Source: Symbiodinium kawagutii
Taxonomy: Eukaryota > Sar > Dinophyceae > Suessiales > Symbiodiniaceae
Length of the DNA stretch: 64,000 bases
Direction: 5' to 3'
NCBI GenBank assembly: GCA_009767595.1
Contig: VSDK01003676.1
Location: 309,392 to 373,391, forward strand
A model generated the notes under the pieces. That model saw only the letters and a program-made list of their open reading frames with translations. It had not been told where the DNA came from and searched no databases. A program made the translations under genes and the position numbers. Of the stretch, positions 34,021 to 44,716 are shown one piece after another. The number at the start of each line of letters is the position of its first letter. Position 1 is the stretch's first letter.

Positions 34021-34380
34021 TGGGTGCACATGAATTAGCTGATTTAAATCGTCTCCAAGGGAATCAAACTAGATACTAGCTATTGGTTACAAGAGATCAT
34101 CTCCAAGAATCAATTATCATCATTGATTTGGGTGATGGGAAGCACCATTCTTGTTGGTCATTTATCGGAGATCTTGTTGGTGATTCCCGGTGATTGTTGC
34201 ATAATGTCTGGTATTATTGATTGTTCATGGGAGATCATGGCTCAATATGCACCTCCTCTGCGAGCTCATCATATTTCTTCCTTCGTTTCTCGCGGAGATT
34301 GATGTCATTTCAGGTGGTGTCCAAGTCTTTTTTCAGACATGGCGCATCAGAAACGTACATGGCAGGTCAACCTGCAAATG
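34021..34380. other. mostly non-coding; possible exon near 34236-34308
   Basis: The segment 34236-34308 (for example MHLLCELIIFLPSFLAEIDV) closes before GTGGTGTCC and could be another hydrophobic exon of the upstream gene. All three frames are open, so it is left uncalled. Confidence 0.3.
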
Positions 34381-34488
34381 GGGGTTTCTCAAAATAGGGT
34401 ACCCCAAAAATTGTTGGTTTATGACTAATTATAAATGGTTAATGAACTGGATGATTTGGAGAGTCCCCTGTGACTTGAGAAATCACCA
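34381..34488. mobile_element. B-family TIR element, complete
   Basis: GGGGTTTCTCAAAATAGGGT to GACTTGAGAAATCACCAAA. The interior is very close to the 16341 and 60527 copies. Confidence 0.85.
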
Positions 34489-34513
34489 AATATCTCAGAA
34501 CATATTGGCATAT

Positions 34514-34627
34514 GGCTGTCGGTCAGTTCACCCTGTACCCCTGGTTCCCTCCTATAAACCATTGTTTTCCCTATGGTTGTTGGTGACTATCCCCCATTGG
34601 TTGGTTGATGAATGTTGACCCACAGCC
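34514..34627. mobile_element. A-family TIR element, inverted orientation
   Basis: GGCTGTCGGTCAGTTCACCC to GTTGACCCACAGCC. Ends 38 bases before the acceptor of the next exon. Confidence 0.85.
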
Positions 34628-34665
34628 ATAGATCAACCAGCCGGGGCAAGTCGCAGCCACGACAG

Positions 34666-34775
34666 GTGTCCATCCTGGTGCATGTCTTGGTGGAAGGTGC
34701 GACGCAGCACATGGGAAGCTCACCCTGGGGGACCTATGAAGCACCGGAAAAGCTGGGATCCATCTGGGCCAAAGG
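34666..34775 (+). CDS. internal exon bordered by A elements
   Basis: Opens after GCCACGACAG with GTG (phase 0) and runs to AAA GG before GCTATGGG, where the next A-type element starts. Reads VSILVHVLVEGATQHMGSSP then WGTYEAPEKLGSIWAKG. The next exon would begin at 34991 (AAG AAG GTT TTG) and may read on as KKVLGGNPLGSSWRHWRHAD. Family unknown. Confidence 0.5.
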
Positions 34776-34990
34776 GCTATGGGTCAATATTAACTAGCTG
34801 TTTTTGCTGGCTAATCATAGGGGACAACTAGCAACTAAAGGGGATATATCAGCTATAAATGGCTATTGGTCAATATTAACCAACCAACGTTCATGGGGGA
34901 TTTCCACCAACAATAATAGGGAAAACAATGGTTAATGATAGGGGAACCAGGGGGACTAAGGGTTTTGACCCATATCCATCTGGGCCAGAG
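34776..34990 (+). mobile_element. candidate introner (A/E composite) acting as a whole intron
   Basis: The segment begins inside the A TIR (GGCTATGGGTCA), carries an E module and a second A copy, and ends GACCCATA. The 18 bases ATCCATCTGGGCCAAAGG at 34758-34775 are repeated with one change at 34974-34991. The donor (GC) lies at the end of the first copy and the acceptor AG|G at the end of the second. Confidence 0.7.
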
Positions 34991-34991
34991 G

Positions 34992-35413
34992 AAGAAGGTT
35001 TTGGGGGGTAACCCCCTAGGCTCTAGTTGGCGACATTGGCGACATGCCGACATCGTTGGTATGGGAAAATCTGGAATTGTTTATGACCCGAAGGAGTTCA
35101 ACTCGTGTGAAAAAGATGGGTGTAAAGAGCATATAAAGCCTCAATCGGTTAATGGAGCAAACGCACTTTTGATACTGAGGCAGTAATCGATTGATGGTTC
35201 ATAATGGTTCATTTATGGAGCCTCAATTGGTTCATAATCAACACTGATCGGTTCACTACCGAGGTTGTGTCACTGCAGTATGCGAATTGAACGCATGGTT
35301 TGGCCAAATGTCTCCGGGTTGTGGTGCCGGGCTAGGATCAACCATCCTTGCCCTGGTTCTAGCCCTGGGGCTGTGCTTGGCTATGGATATGGTTATTCAT
35401 TTATATATGATTC
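34992..35413. other. possible exon remainder, then non-coding
   Basis: 34991 to about 35110 stays open (IVGMGKSGIVYDPKEFNS) but the exon may stop at GTAACC (35008). From 35190 on, TGGTTCATAATGG words only. Confidence 0.3.
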
Positions 35414-35418
35414 GATGA

Positions 35419-35502
<84 letters not shown>

Positions 35503-35503
35503 G
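35414..35503. repeat. (CAT)n microsatellite
   Basis: About thirty uninterrupted CAT units. The poly-His ORF across it is an artefact. Confidence 0.97.
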
Positions 35504-35529
35504 TTTGTGTTCATGGGTTGTTCTTGTCT

Positions 35530-35602
35530 GCCCTACGTCCCCTGCGTCGATGCACGGACAAGGCCCCTTCGCCTGCATGCTCACAGATGGGTTACCCCAG
35601 CA
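35530..35602 (+). CDS. possible internal exon
   Basis: G/C island closing at CCC CAG CAG before GTGGGTAAC. One frame reads MHGQGPFACMLTDGLPQQ. The 5' border is unclear because the microsatellite lies just upstream. Confidence 0.3.
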
Positions 35603-36500
35603 GGTGGGTAACGTGGGGGGCCGGGGGGCCGGGGCCAGGGGAAAGACCTGAAGAATTCAGCATGATGCGACCACGGAATTAGCATTGGATTGTTTAGCAA
35701 AATAAGATTCTTGCTCTCTCGATATTTGTATGTATATATATATATATTTAGAATTAGATTGTTATATCTATTGCATACTAAACATGCACGTGTATATGTG
35801 CATATCATCCAATAGCGCAACAGCTGGTCCTTTTAGGGAGCTCTTTTTCAAGTGAATTCTTGGGGGTCCACAGATTGGTTACAGAGTTGTGGCTTGATGT
35901 TGTCACTGGGTTGGTTGAAAGGAACATCGACCTGGGTTGGTTGATTGGTTGATAGAACCCCCACAACTGTTGGTGAAAACAAGGCTTTCCAACATAGATT
36001 TTACCATCAGCCCTTCCAGTTTCTTTTTCGGAAAGAGAGGCTGTCAGCCTTTCGGGGATCATGATGTGGACCTAGGTGGGTCAACAATATCAAAACACCT
36101 TGACCATAGTTTTAGCATGAGGGGAGGGCTTAGTAAGAGGAATCTAGGATTAGGTGGGTCAACTATATCAACAACACATATTCTGTCCAGTTGCTCATGC
36201 TCACCAATGGTAAAAGGCTTTTTGATGCCCCAATTTATCCGACCTCAGCAGCCAGAGTGGCCACTGGTGGCAGTAGTGATGGGTGTCGGGGCGGACCATC
36301 CGCATGAGTTTTGACAGCCATCCGACCAAGAGAACGAAGCGCAGTGGCATGGCTAAGCTCCTGGTTAATTAAGGGTGAATTGATGGGTAACCACTGTTGT
36401 GGATTGCGTAGCCCTGATTGAACTAGAAATTACTTTACTTCGAGTGATCCCCACCATGTCATTGCAACACCGCTTGTTGACTCCACTTTTGTCTGACATT
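35603..36500. other. non-coding; G-family repeat copy 2 at 35958-36010
   Basis: Contains TATATA-rich sequence at 35730-35760, the G repeat (AACAAGGCTTTCCAACATAG) and two near copies of AGGTGGGTCAACWATATCA at 36073 and 36150. A weak open segment (EWPLVAVVMGVGADHP) lies at about 36240-36305. Confidence 0.35.
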
Positions 36501-37478
36501 CTCTCCGACATTTAGAATGGTATTCTTTCTGACATTCTCTCCGACATATCTTCTGACATTCTTTCTGACGTATCTTGTGACATTCTCTCTGGCATACCTT
36601 TTGACATTCTTTCTGTCATCCTTTCTGGCACATCTTCTGACGTTCTTTCTGACAACTTTCTAGTCGGACATTCTTTCTGGCATATCTTTTGACATTCTCT
36701 CTGATATATCTTCTGACATTCTTTCTGACATGTCTTCTGACATATCTTCTGACATTCTCTCTGACATTCCTTCTGGCATATCTTCGGACATTCTCTCTGA
36801 CATATCTTCTGACATTCTTTCTGGCATGTCTTCTGACATATCTTCTGACATTCTCTCTGACATTCTTTCTGGCACATCTTTTGACATTCTTTCTGGCATC
36901 TCTTCTGACATTCCTTCTGGCATATCTTCGGACATTCTCTCTGACATATCTTCTGACATTCTTTCTGGCATGTCTTCTGAAATATCTTCTGACATTCTCT
37001 CTGACATTCTTTCTGGCACATCTTTTGACATTCTTTCTGGCATCTCTTCTGACATTCTTTCTGACAGATCTTCTGACATTCTCGCGGACATTCATTCTGA
37101 CATCTCTTCTGACATTCTTTCTGACATCTCTTCTGACATTTCTTCTGGCATTATATCCTGACATTTCTTTTGACATTCTATCTCACATATCTTCTGACGT
37201 TCTTTTTGGCATCTCTCTTGACATTCTTTCTGGCATTCTTTCTGACATCTCCTCTGACATTCTTTCTGACATATCTTCTGACATTCTTTCTGACATGTCT
37301 TCTGACATTTCTTCTGACATTATATCCTGACATTTCTTTTGACATTCTCTCTGACATTCTTTCTGGCATATCTTTTGAGATCTCTTCTGACATTCTTTCT
37401 GACATTTCTTCTGACATTCTTTCTGACATTCTTCCTGACATTTCTTTTGACATTCTTTCTGACTTTCTTTCCTCGCGG
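36500..37478. repeat. 12-mer satellite, GACATTCTTTCT type
   Basis: About eighty imperfect 12-base units (GACATTCTTTCT, GACATATCTTCT, GGCATCTCTTCT). A higher-order copy of 144 bases (twelve units) is seen at 36771 and again at 36915. Because no common unit makes a stop, long ORFs run in most frames: SDILSDIS and LTYLLTF on the plus strand; MSERMSED, CQKECQK and NVRRYVR on the minus strand. Confidence 0.95.
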
Positions 37479-37660
37479 TTGAGGTCCGGCAGCGACCACT
37501 GGGCGTGCACGGTGGTGGTTGAGGTCTGGCAGCGACCACTAGACGTGGACGGTCGTAGTCGTGCATGGTCGTGGTTGAGGTCTGACAGCGACCACTAGTC
37601 GTGCATGGTCGTGGTTGAGGTCCGGCAGCGATCACTAGTCGTGCATGGTCGTGGTTGAGG
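37479..37660. repeat. 40-bp tandem repeat
   Basis: Units start TTGAGGTCYGGCAGCGAC at 37479, 37519, 37575 and 37615. The second is 16 bases longer. Joins the 12-mer array without a gap, and is followed by a purine run (GGAGGAGGACAAGGAGAAGG) to about 37700. Confidence 0.9.
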
Positions 37661-37699
37661 AGGACGAGGAGGAGGACAAGGAGAAGGAGAAGGAGAAGT

Positions 37700-38430
37700 C
37701 AATTCTGATAAAATCTAACAACCCTCACCTGACAGGTGGGGAAATATGGTTGTTTGTCAAAGCACCGGTGGTTTCAACAACTTGCCCAGCTTGGTTTCGC
37801 ATGCTTCAACTACTTGAAAGGCCCACTTGTAAAAGGCCTTGGCTAGTTTTGAACTGAACAGTTCATTTGCTCCTTATCCACTCTTGTTTGCGTTTGCTTT
37901 GCAACTTCCACTTCGAATACAGAACGGTAGATAATTACACATACATGTATATATGTGTGTATACGATATAAAGATATACGTATATGTATATATGTATATT
38001 TATACTGACATATACATACACATATTTATATTTACATATATGCATATATACACGTGAGTATATGGATATAGCCAAAAGCATATGGTATTGAAGAGACCAC
38101 AAATCAAACAATCTTTTCTTTGTGGGAAACCAATCATTCAGGGGAACTCCGGTCTTGAGAAGTCAACCATTCGCCGGCCGCAGGAGGAACCATGGTGACG
38201 ATCATCCACCAAACATTAAACGGCTACGATAATCGTGGTAGCCACTGTGATCAATCAATCATCAGCAAACACTATCAGACTATCAACTTAAGAACCCGCT
38301 TAGCAACCATCTATCAGCAGCTAAACAACGAACTTTACTAACCATTCATCAGTGATAAAAAGATCCTCAGCATGATTCAACCAGATTAGCAACCAGAACT
38401 AGCCATCCATTGGCATGTCCATGGCGAGTC
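37700..38430. other. non-coding; TA/CA-rich tract at 37930-38060
   Basis: Alternating TATATG and CATATA words at 37930-38060 could form stem-loops. No exon supported. Confidence 0.4.
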
Positions 38431-38522
38431 TTGGACGCCAGGATGTGACCCCACACTTCCCTGCCGCGGCTGCGGCAGCGTGAGAACGAAAAATGTGTGG
38501 GGAAGGCTTGTGGAACAGCATC
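38430..38522 (+). CDS. possible exon with paired cysteines
   Basis: Plus strand reads SWTPGCDPTLPCRGCGSVRT then KNVWGRLVEQ in a G/C-rich island. The minus strand is also open (SRGREVWGHILASKTRHGHA), so strand is not settled. Confidence 0.3.
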
Positions 38523-39164
38523 ACCAGTGGTTAGTTCGTAGTAGAAAATTATATCAGTTGACGCGTACTGTAATTGATTGATAGGCAGCAATGGACAGCA
38601 ATGGTGGTCAATGACAATGGTGCTTAATAGTGGACAAACATGGTGAATCAATCATGGTTGAAAATGATTGATAATGGACAACGATGGTCAATTGAATGGT
38701 GGTTCATTCTAGTTTTGGATCATGGTTTTTTACTGCCAGATACTGATGAATGATGGTTGATTAATCTTGCATGAATGTTTCATAAAGATCAATCCTGTTT
38801 AATTAATTGTTTGTGACCACGGGCAAGAATGGTTAATGATGATGTTCATGAATGATCCTGCGGCTAAATGATGATAGATGATGGTTAGTTAGTGGTGGAT
38901 AGTAGGAATGTAACCAGCAATAGTGTAGATATAGCATGACATGATGGCTATTTAATGCTTATTCAATGGTTTGATGAATGACCGCTGGTTACGTGATGGT
39001 CACCAATCGTTAATGACGTGGTCTTAGTGCTCTGGATGCCGTGTGGATCACGATATACCGGGTACCCACAAGCTCATGATGTGCAGGGGACACCCGAAGG
39101 ATGCCTCGAACTCAGCTAGAAGTAGTGTGCTTATGATAAAAGTGATGGTACTCGTACCCAGATA
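38523..39164. other. non-coding stretch
   Basis: Dense TGGTTGATAATGG-type words to about 39000. No exon seen. Confidence 0.4.
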
Positions 39165-39266
39165 TACCCTCTGGTAAACTAAGATGGCAATGCAAAATCC
39201 ACCCTTTATAGCCGATTTCCCTGGGTTTCCTATGAGACCATTGCCATGTTAGTTCACCAGAGGGTA
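39165..39266. mobile_element. C-family TIR element
   Basis: TACCCTCTGGTAAACTAAGA to GTTAGTTCACCAGAGGGTA. Inner pair ATGGCAATG and CATTGCCAT. Confidence 0.9.
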
Positions 39267-39276
39267 GATCATCCTT

Positions 39277-39375
39277 CAGTAGCCTCAATAGCCACGCCTC
39301 GCTCAGCTGCATTACCATGCCATTCTCCCGAAGTAGCCTCAATAGCCACGCCTTACTCAGCTACATTACCATGAT
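39277..39375. repeat. two-copy tandem duplication of about 56 bp
   Basis: AGTAGCCTCAATAGCCACGC followed by CTCAGCTGCATTACCATG appears twice with small changes, just upstream of the small secreted-protein model. Confidence 0.75.
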
Positions 39376-39445
39376 CATCCATGATCCATAGCCTCTTTCA
39401 GCTCAAACCTCTTTGCTGCCACCCCAAAGCGTTTCTTCCCCCGTC

Positions 39446-40355
39446 ATGTCCGCCACCATGCGACGTCTCGTCATGGTCGCCCTGGGAGCATGGGCCGTTA
39501 GCGGACAGGATTTGGAGCTGGCTTTTGTTGCTTGGCGGCTGAACACCACAGGGTGGTTGTCTAGTGCTTGGTAGGGAGCCAGGGGTTTCCCTGGGGGTTT
39601 CCTAGGGGTTTCCCTAGGGGTTTCCCTAGGGGTTTCCCTATGTCCCTTTAAAGGGAAGCGTTCGCTACCAGGAGTGGTGTCACCAGATGGTAGTTGTTCA
39701 AGCTTGAGACTGCTCTAGCTTGGCCGAGGTTCGTTCAAAAGGCTTTTGATTGGCTGATGCTGGTTAAGATTTTTTTTTGACGATGATTGATCATGATTAA
39801 TGATGGCTAATAATCGCTCGTAGTGGTTCAGGTTGGCTACTATTGGTTCAGGTTTTGTTTCTTTGCTCGTTCTTTAGATGCAGCATGGGGTCCTGCTACC
39901 TCCGTTGTTGGGATATCGAATCCCGTGGGAATTCCGGTAGGTCATCTCTCATTTTGGCAGGGCATTGCCGGATAGACTCAGATTTTCTATGAACTTATCA
40001 GCCAGGAATCAGCCATTGCTTTTGCGACTACTGATGTTTGATGATGTTTTGACAAGGGTCAACGGTGGTTAATGGTGAGAACTGGCAAGAACTGGTTGAT
40101 AAATGGTCAACCAACCACTTATATACATTATATACCCACGATGAACCACGGACATTCCCCATGATTGCTGGTGATCCCCGTGCCATTCACCTCTGAACCA
40201 ACGACTTTTCCACCAGCCGTGGCGCAGCCGCTGAGGAGCTGGATGATGATTGCAGGGATCAGCATCTCGGCCAGCGGCTGCCAAGCTGGAAGATCTCCGG
40301 GGCCAGATCTCCGGTTTGGGAAGCTCCAGAGCTATGGATGAAAATGCTGGGTTGA
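39446..40355 (+). CDS. small secreted protein, two-exon model
   Basis: Exon 1 (39446-39552) starts at ATG with MSATMRRLVMVALGAWAVSG, an N-terminal signal-peptide pattern with likely cleavage after VSG. It closes at ACA GG before GTGG (phase 2). Exon 2 (40217-40355) opens after TTCCACCAG and runs to TGA, reading RGAAAEELDDDCRDQHLGQR then LPSWKISGARSP and EAPELWMKMLG. The phase agrees (GG+C). The product would be 81 residues, acidic in the middle, with one cysteine. Other exons between the two cannot be excluded. Unknown family. Confidence 0.45.
39583..39645. repeat. 14-bp tandem repeat AGGGGTTTCCCT
   Basis: Four to five copies of AGGGGTTTCCCT with CAGGGGTTT variants, followed by CCTTTAAAGGG, a word shared with the inverted-repeat element at 27376. 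Confidence 0.8.
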
Positions 40356-41213
40356 GTACGAAATTTTATGGTTCCTGTGGGACGAGGGCTACCTTTTTTG
40401 ACTAGCACCAGATGATGAGTATATGGTGGCTATCCATTTAGATGATGGTGTACATGATGTTTATCTCTTGGAATTGATGCAAGATGACCTTTTTATGTTA
40501 GGAATCATAACCTCGGATGATCTCGCAAAGTGCATAATGTATATATACATATATCCATTGACCTACCTACGGTATCATGAGAATATAGGGATCTACATAG
40601 GGCAAGCTGGATCAATGTGAACCGGCCAAAATCTGGCTATGTGATCCCAACGGCTTGTTTAGTTTGGTCACTTATGGGATGTGAACAGAAGGGGTACGGT
40701 GTTTTGACCCATAGCCAGTGCACATGCATATCATAATCATATTTACTATACACACAGAAAAGACTCCATGGTGTGTCGCGCACTTACATACATACATGTG
40801 CGTATTAGAACCGATTCTGAACACATTGCTGGTTGGCCTTGGTTCTTCTCCTCTATCATGAACCGTTATCAACGGGGAGTGCAGAACCGGGCATTGAACA
40901 GTTCTTGGGTGCTATTGTCCATGACAGTGTTGACCAATATGACCCAACATTGAGCAGCTCAACAATCACCAGCTATCATTCTCGCTCAGATACTTATTGA
41001 GCAACATGAAACCATTCTAAAAGGATTAAAGAACCATCAGCAAATATCAAACCATCATTAACACTCGCCAATATTCCCCTTGTCAAACCATCAGTATTCA
41101 TTAAAACTATCTCTGAACGAATATTCACCAACCAAAATGGACCCTAGCCAACCATTCACATTTCCCAACCTTCCACCATCCCCAACCACCCTTCCACCAT
41201 TCCTCCAGGCGCC
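40356..41213. other. non-coding; decayed A element at 40635-40716
   Basis: The A piece runs GGCTATGTGATCC to TTTTGACCCATAGCC with part of the core lost. The rest is A/T-rich. Confidence 0.5.
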
Positions 41214-41379
41214 ATGGGAAGCCTTGGGAAGCCGCCCAGGAGCTGTGCCCTGAACGCCTTGCAGACCAAGGGCGTGGAGAACTCCACGGAGGAGCCCGCG
41301 CCCGAACGAAGCCTCAGCGACGAGACGCCCATGGAGCCACAGAACGAGAGCCGCTGGGGTGCACGACCGTGGCCGAGTG
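41214..41379 (+). CDS. probable first exon, hydrophilic protein
   Basis: ATG in the context CCAGGCGCC ATGG, with an AG just upstream that could serve as a spliced-leader acceptor. Reads MGSLGKPPRSCALNALQTKG then VENSTEEPAPERSLSDETPM and more, closing at AGT G before GTGGGG (phase 1). Glycine at position 2 makes N-myristoylation conceivable (MGSLGKPP). Downstream exons not identified. Confidence 0.5.
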
Positions 41380-41853
41380 GTGGGGTAGCTACCACTGACC
41401 TACCACCATGGCCTAAGCTAGGAGAAGTGGACATGGCTTGGTTGGCCATGGTGGTAAGGTACCTACTAACCATCCAATTTCAAGCCATGGTGCTAACCAT
41501 CCAGCTTTTCGGAGCCATTGGAACCTGCCTATGGCTTTGGGGCACGACTTTTGGTGGGCCAGGCTTTATGTATTGAAGGGATCCTTGGACCATGTATCTG
41601 TTAGTTGGAGGATTCCATGGGGATGGGCAGTGGGTTGCGATGATGGAGATGGAAATGCAGCATTGAGATGTCGTAGATGATGGAAGCTCAAAAGACTGGT
41701 GGCTTCCATGTGTTTTTTTGGGTGTGGATAGATATGTACTCCTACAGGTACAAGTCAGTCTACAAGAACCACAGGGGAAGTCACCTGGATAAATGACCAG
41801 TGCAAATTGAGGTGTTCTTTTCAAGCGGAATGCAATTGAATTTTGGGGATACT
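41380..41853. other. non-coding stretch
   Basis: The open frame from the upstream exon continues to about 41575, but composition drops after the donor. No repeat family recognised. Confidence 0.3.
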
Positions 41854-42064
41854 TCCCGCTGGAGAGATGTTGCCGCGCCCAAGTGTTGAAATGCCTCAGA
41901 TACTTGCACCGCTGCTCTTCTGCCGAGGCTATTACTTTCAAGACAATGAGGACCACATCAACGATTTCTTTGATGAACCCGAGGCCTGTTGGCAGATCCA
42001 GCTGCATCTCGTTGTATTGGACAGCCTTCCACCGGATGCCCTTTGGCAATGGCCTGTCCCCTAG
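41854..42064 (-). CDS. possible exon with hydrophobic helix
   Basis: The minus strand reads LPKGIRWKAVQYNEMQLDLP, GFIKEIVDVVLIVLKVIASA and EEQRCKYLRHFNTWARQHLS with mostly G/C third positions after TAG|GG. The plus strand is open too (LAPLLFCRGYYFQDNEDH), so strand rests on codon pattern. A companion minus-strand exon with CTTCCTTGCAG may lie at about 42271-42323 (KREAHAMLAMKPAAPM then a stop). Family unknown. Confidence 0.4.
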
Positions 42065-42987
42065 GCAGCAACATACAACTAGCCCTTAATGCAGATAGAA
42101 CAGCCAACTCTTGGCTTATGAAGTGACAAGCATTTGGATGAACTGCAAAGTACTAAGGGGTATACTTAGCAATACTTTCCTATGGTCACACTGAGTTTGA
42201 AGATACGGATCATTAGCCCTGCGCAACCAACGATTGGGGCCGGTGATAGTAGCGATTTGAAGCATTTGACCTCACATGGGAGCCGCTGGTTTCATGGCCA
42301 GCATAGCATGGGCTTCCCTCTTGCTGCAAGGAAGGAAATTACCCTGGTTGGGACTCGACTTCACCGATTGGATTTACATCTAGTGGTCTTATATCACCTG
42401 GAACTGGAGACTTCAATAAGAGGTCCGGACGGACTGCACTTGGCTGGTTATAGCCTCTAAAGCCCAGGTGTTTGAATAGCCTGAGCAGCTTCATCCGACT
42501 TGATCAGGGATTGGTTCTGTTCATTTTGTGATGCGGATCAATGCCATTGTCTCAAAGATGGATACGCTGGTCGAAGAGATGTAAACGGATACAATTGGAG
42601 GGCATGTACAGTATGTAGATATATCCATCAGAACAGGTGAGGTCAAACATCCCCCAAAGTCATGCCAGTTCAGTTGAAAAAAACATGTTCTTCATATTCT
42701 GAATGATGTTCCTCATGGCGTGCTGAGCGCATCACCTCTGGCAAACGAATTTGGATGTGGAACACTGGCATTCTTAGATTTTGATCTCTTTACCGATCAA
42801 CAACGGTGAGTCTTGAATTTCACGCGAGTATCCCAGAGGTATCAAGCCTCAAATCGTGTCAGCAAAGATACAAACATCCCAGCAAAGAGTGAGCAATCGG
42901 CTGAAACCAGTTCATAAACTATCCAGCCACTACCAAACTGGGCGGCAAAGGCATGTTCATGTGCGCAAGTGACCGGTTTTCATGCAG
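42065..42987. other. no settled gene
   Basis: 42200-42460 has competing open frames on both strands (plus: FMASIAWASLLLQGRKLPWL). I see no decisive splice pair. The remainder is A/T-rich. Confidence 0.3.
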
Positions 42988-44716
42988 CATCCTGCCGCTC
43001 CCAGCTGGGTGGACTGCGGGACCCCAGATGTTGGGTAGCCCGGGTAGCCCCTTGCGGGGCCAGGCCAAGAGCAAGCGTGGTGGCTGGGGCGTTGGCGGTG
43101 ACAAGATGTGGGGCTCTGGCCGCGGAGTCGAGGCCGCCGGGGTAGCCGGTCAGTGCCTGGATCATGGTAAATCATCAGCTTCTAGGATGGTAAAGTAGGG
43201 AGTTGGTTTAGATCCATCACTTCAGTGGGATGAACAAGTCGGTCGCAAATATCACTCTTGAGTCAACAGCGACCCTGTTTAGCGACCCTGTTTAGCGACC
43301 CTGTTTTTCGTTCGAATTTTTCATTGACTCAGGTGGTTTCCTCTTGGAAATGCCACCAGCGCAGCATGGTAAAAGGGGTCACCCGCTGTGTGGACAGCTA
43401 TGCTAGTGGGTGGGGCCCCGTTCATCCCCGGTGGATCCGCAACGGAGATCAGGACATCAACAGTGGCAACGTTGGGTACTACAACGGCGGGATGTACGCT
43501 GCCAAGGGTCGTACCTCGGCCGTGGTAACCAGGTGGGGGTGGTAACCACGGGGGATTCAAATCATTGGAGGCGACCTATATGTTAAGTACCACTAGGCAA
43601 CCACTAGGCAAACTCAAGTGGATGATTGGAATTGGAATTTGAACTATAATTTGAGTAACCAGTGGTTGACTGAAAATGATTGTAAGTGTTCGGAAATTGA
43701 GGAAGTTAACTGGACATAATAATTGTTCTTTACTGGTTGATTCGGACTTGGAGAAAGTTAACTGACTATAGCTTGAGGAACTGCAAACAATCGAATCAAC
43801 ATCTACCAGAGACTGCTACTGTTTGACTCCTGGTTGCCTGAAAACGCCTTTGAGCATTGATCTATGCTATGCTAGGCTGGTGGTGCACCCCCAGCTGGGC
43901 CTGGTACCGTTGATCATGAGATTCTCAGTTTCTGTTGGTTGACTACTAGGAACTAGTAAGACCAACTAGTAATACCAGCTAAGCTATGTAGTTGCTTTTA
44001 GTTGATAATGGCTGTGCTGTTCACTACTAGTTGTATGTCTTGGAGAATGCCAACTCATTTGTTTGTATCGGTTGTGTGTAGACACATAATCACTGGTGAG
44101 AATCAACTTTGAACCATCATCAATTGGAGTTGACCTCCTACCAGGTACCAGCTGTACTACTGGTAGTTTGATACTAAAATCACCGAGTTGATTCTATCTG
44201 GGCATTTCTTACTTTTTTTGTGAATGACCATCCAGCCTGCAACAATGGTACCCTGCGCACGGCCGTGACGACTTATGTGGTTTTGAACATCATCCCAAGT
44301 GCCACAAGGGAACTGTAAGTTTCAACCCTTCCGCAGTTCTCAAAGTAATGTATGAATCTCTTACATCTCTCCCACATCTGAACTTGTCTATGCAAAGACA
44401 TATCCTATCAAAGATCCACATCGGTCCAATCTATCTGAACAAGAGGAGGTTCCCCACAATTGGTCCTCTTTATATCTCTTTCTATAGTACTATATTTCTC
44501 AGGAGATATTGTTCTACATAATACTAAAGGAAGAGATAGGAAAAGGAGATAGAAATATATGTAAATTGGTTCCATATACTTATAGGATTTCTTATTCTCT
44601 CTATCAGAAAACCAACAGAAATTACAACAGAAATTGCTACCTTCTCTGAGAAGTCACGTGCGAGGTTGCGGTGACTCCAGCTGTGCATTGATTGTGAACC
44701 CTCCGGGCCACCGTGA
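42988..44716 (+). CDS. hypothetical protein with Cys/His-rich C-terminus, four exons
   Basis: Exons are 42988-43141, 43333-43532, 44236-44314 and 44681-44716 (stop TGA). Phases are 0, 2 and 0. Donors are GTAGCC, GTGGGG and GTAAGT. Exon 1 is glycine-rich (KRGGWGVGGDKMWGSGRG). Exon 2 reads RWIRNGDQDINSGNVGYYNG. Exons 3-4 give LCGFEHHPKCHKGT then LCIDCEPSGPP, a small cluster of Cys and His that could bind metal or form disulfides. The 5' end is open; an ATG at 43028 is possible. I recognise no family. Exon 3 has two other open frames, and this one was chosen because its phases match both neighbours. Confidence 0.5.

Noticed and set aside
36512-37635. Overlapping ORFs of up to 213 codons on both strands
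   Set aside because: Not called as genes; they follow from the stop-free 12-mer unit. Reported as a repeat and as a finding instead.
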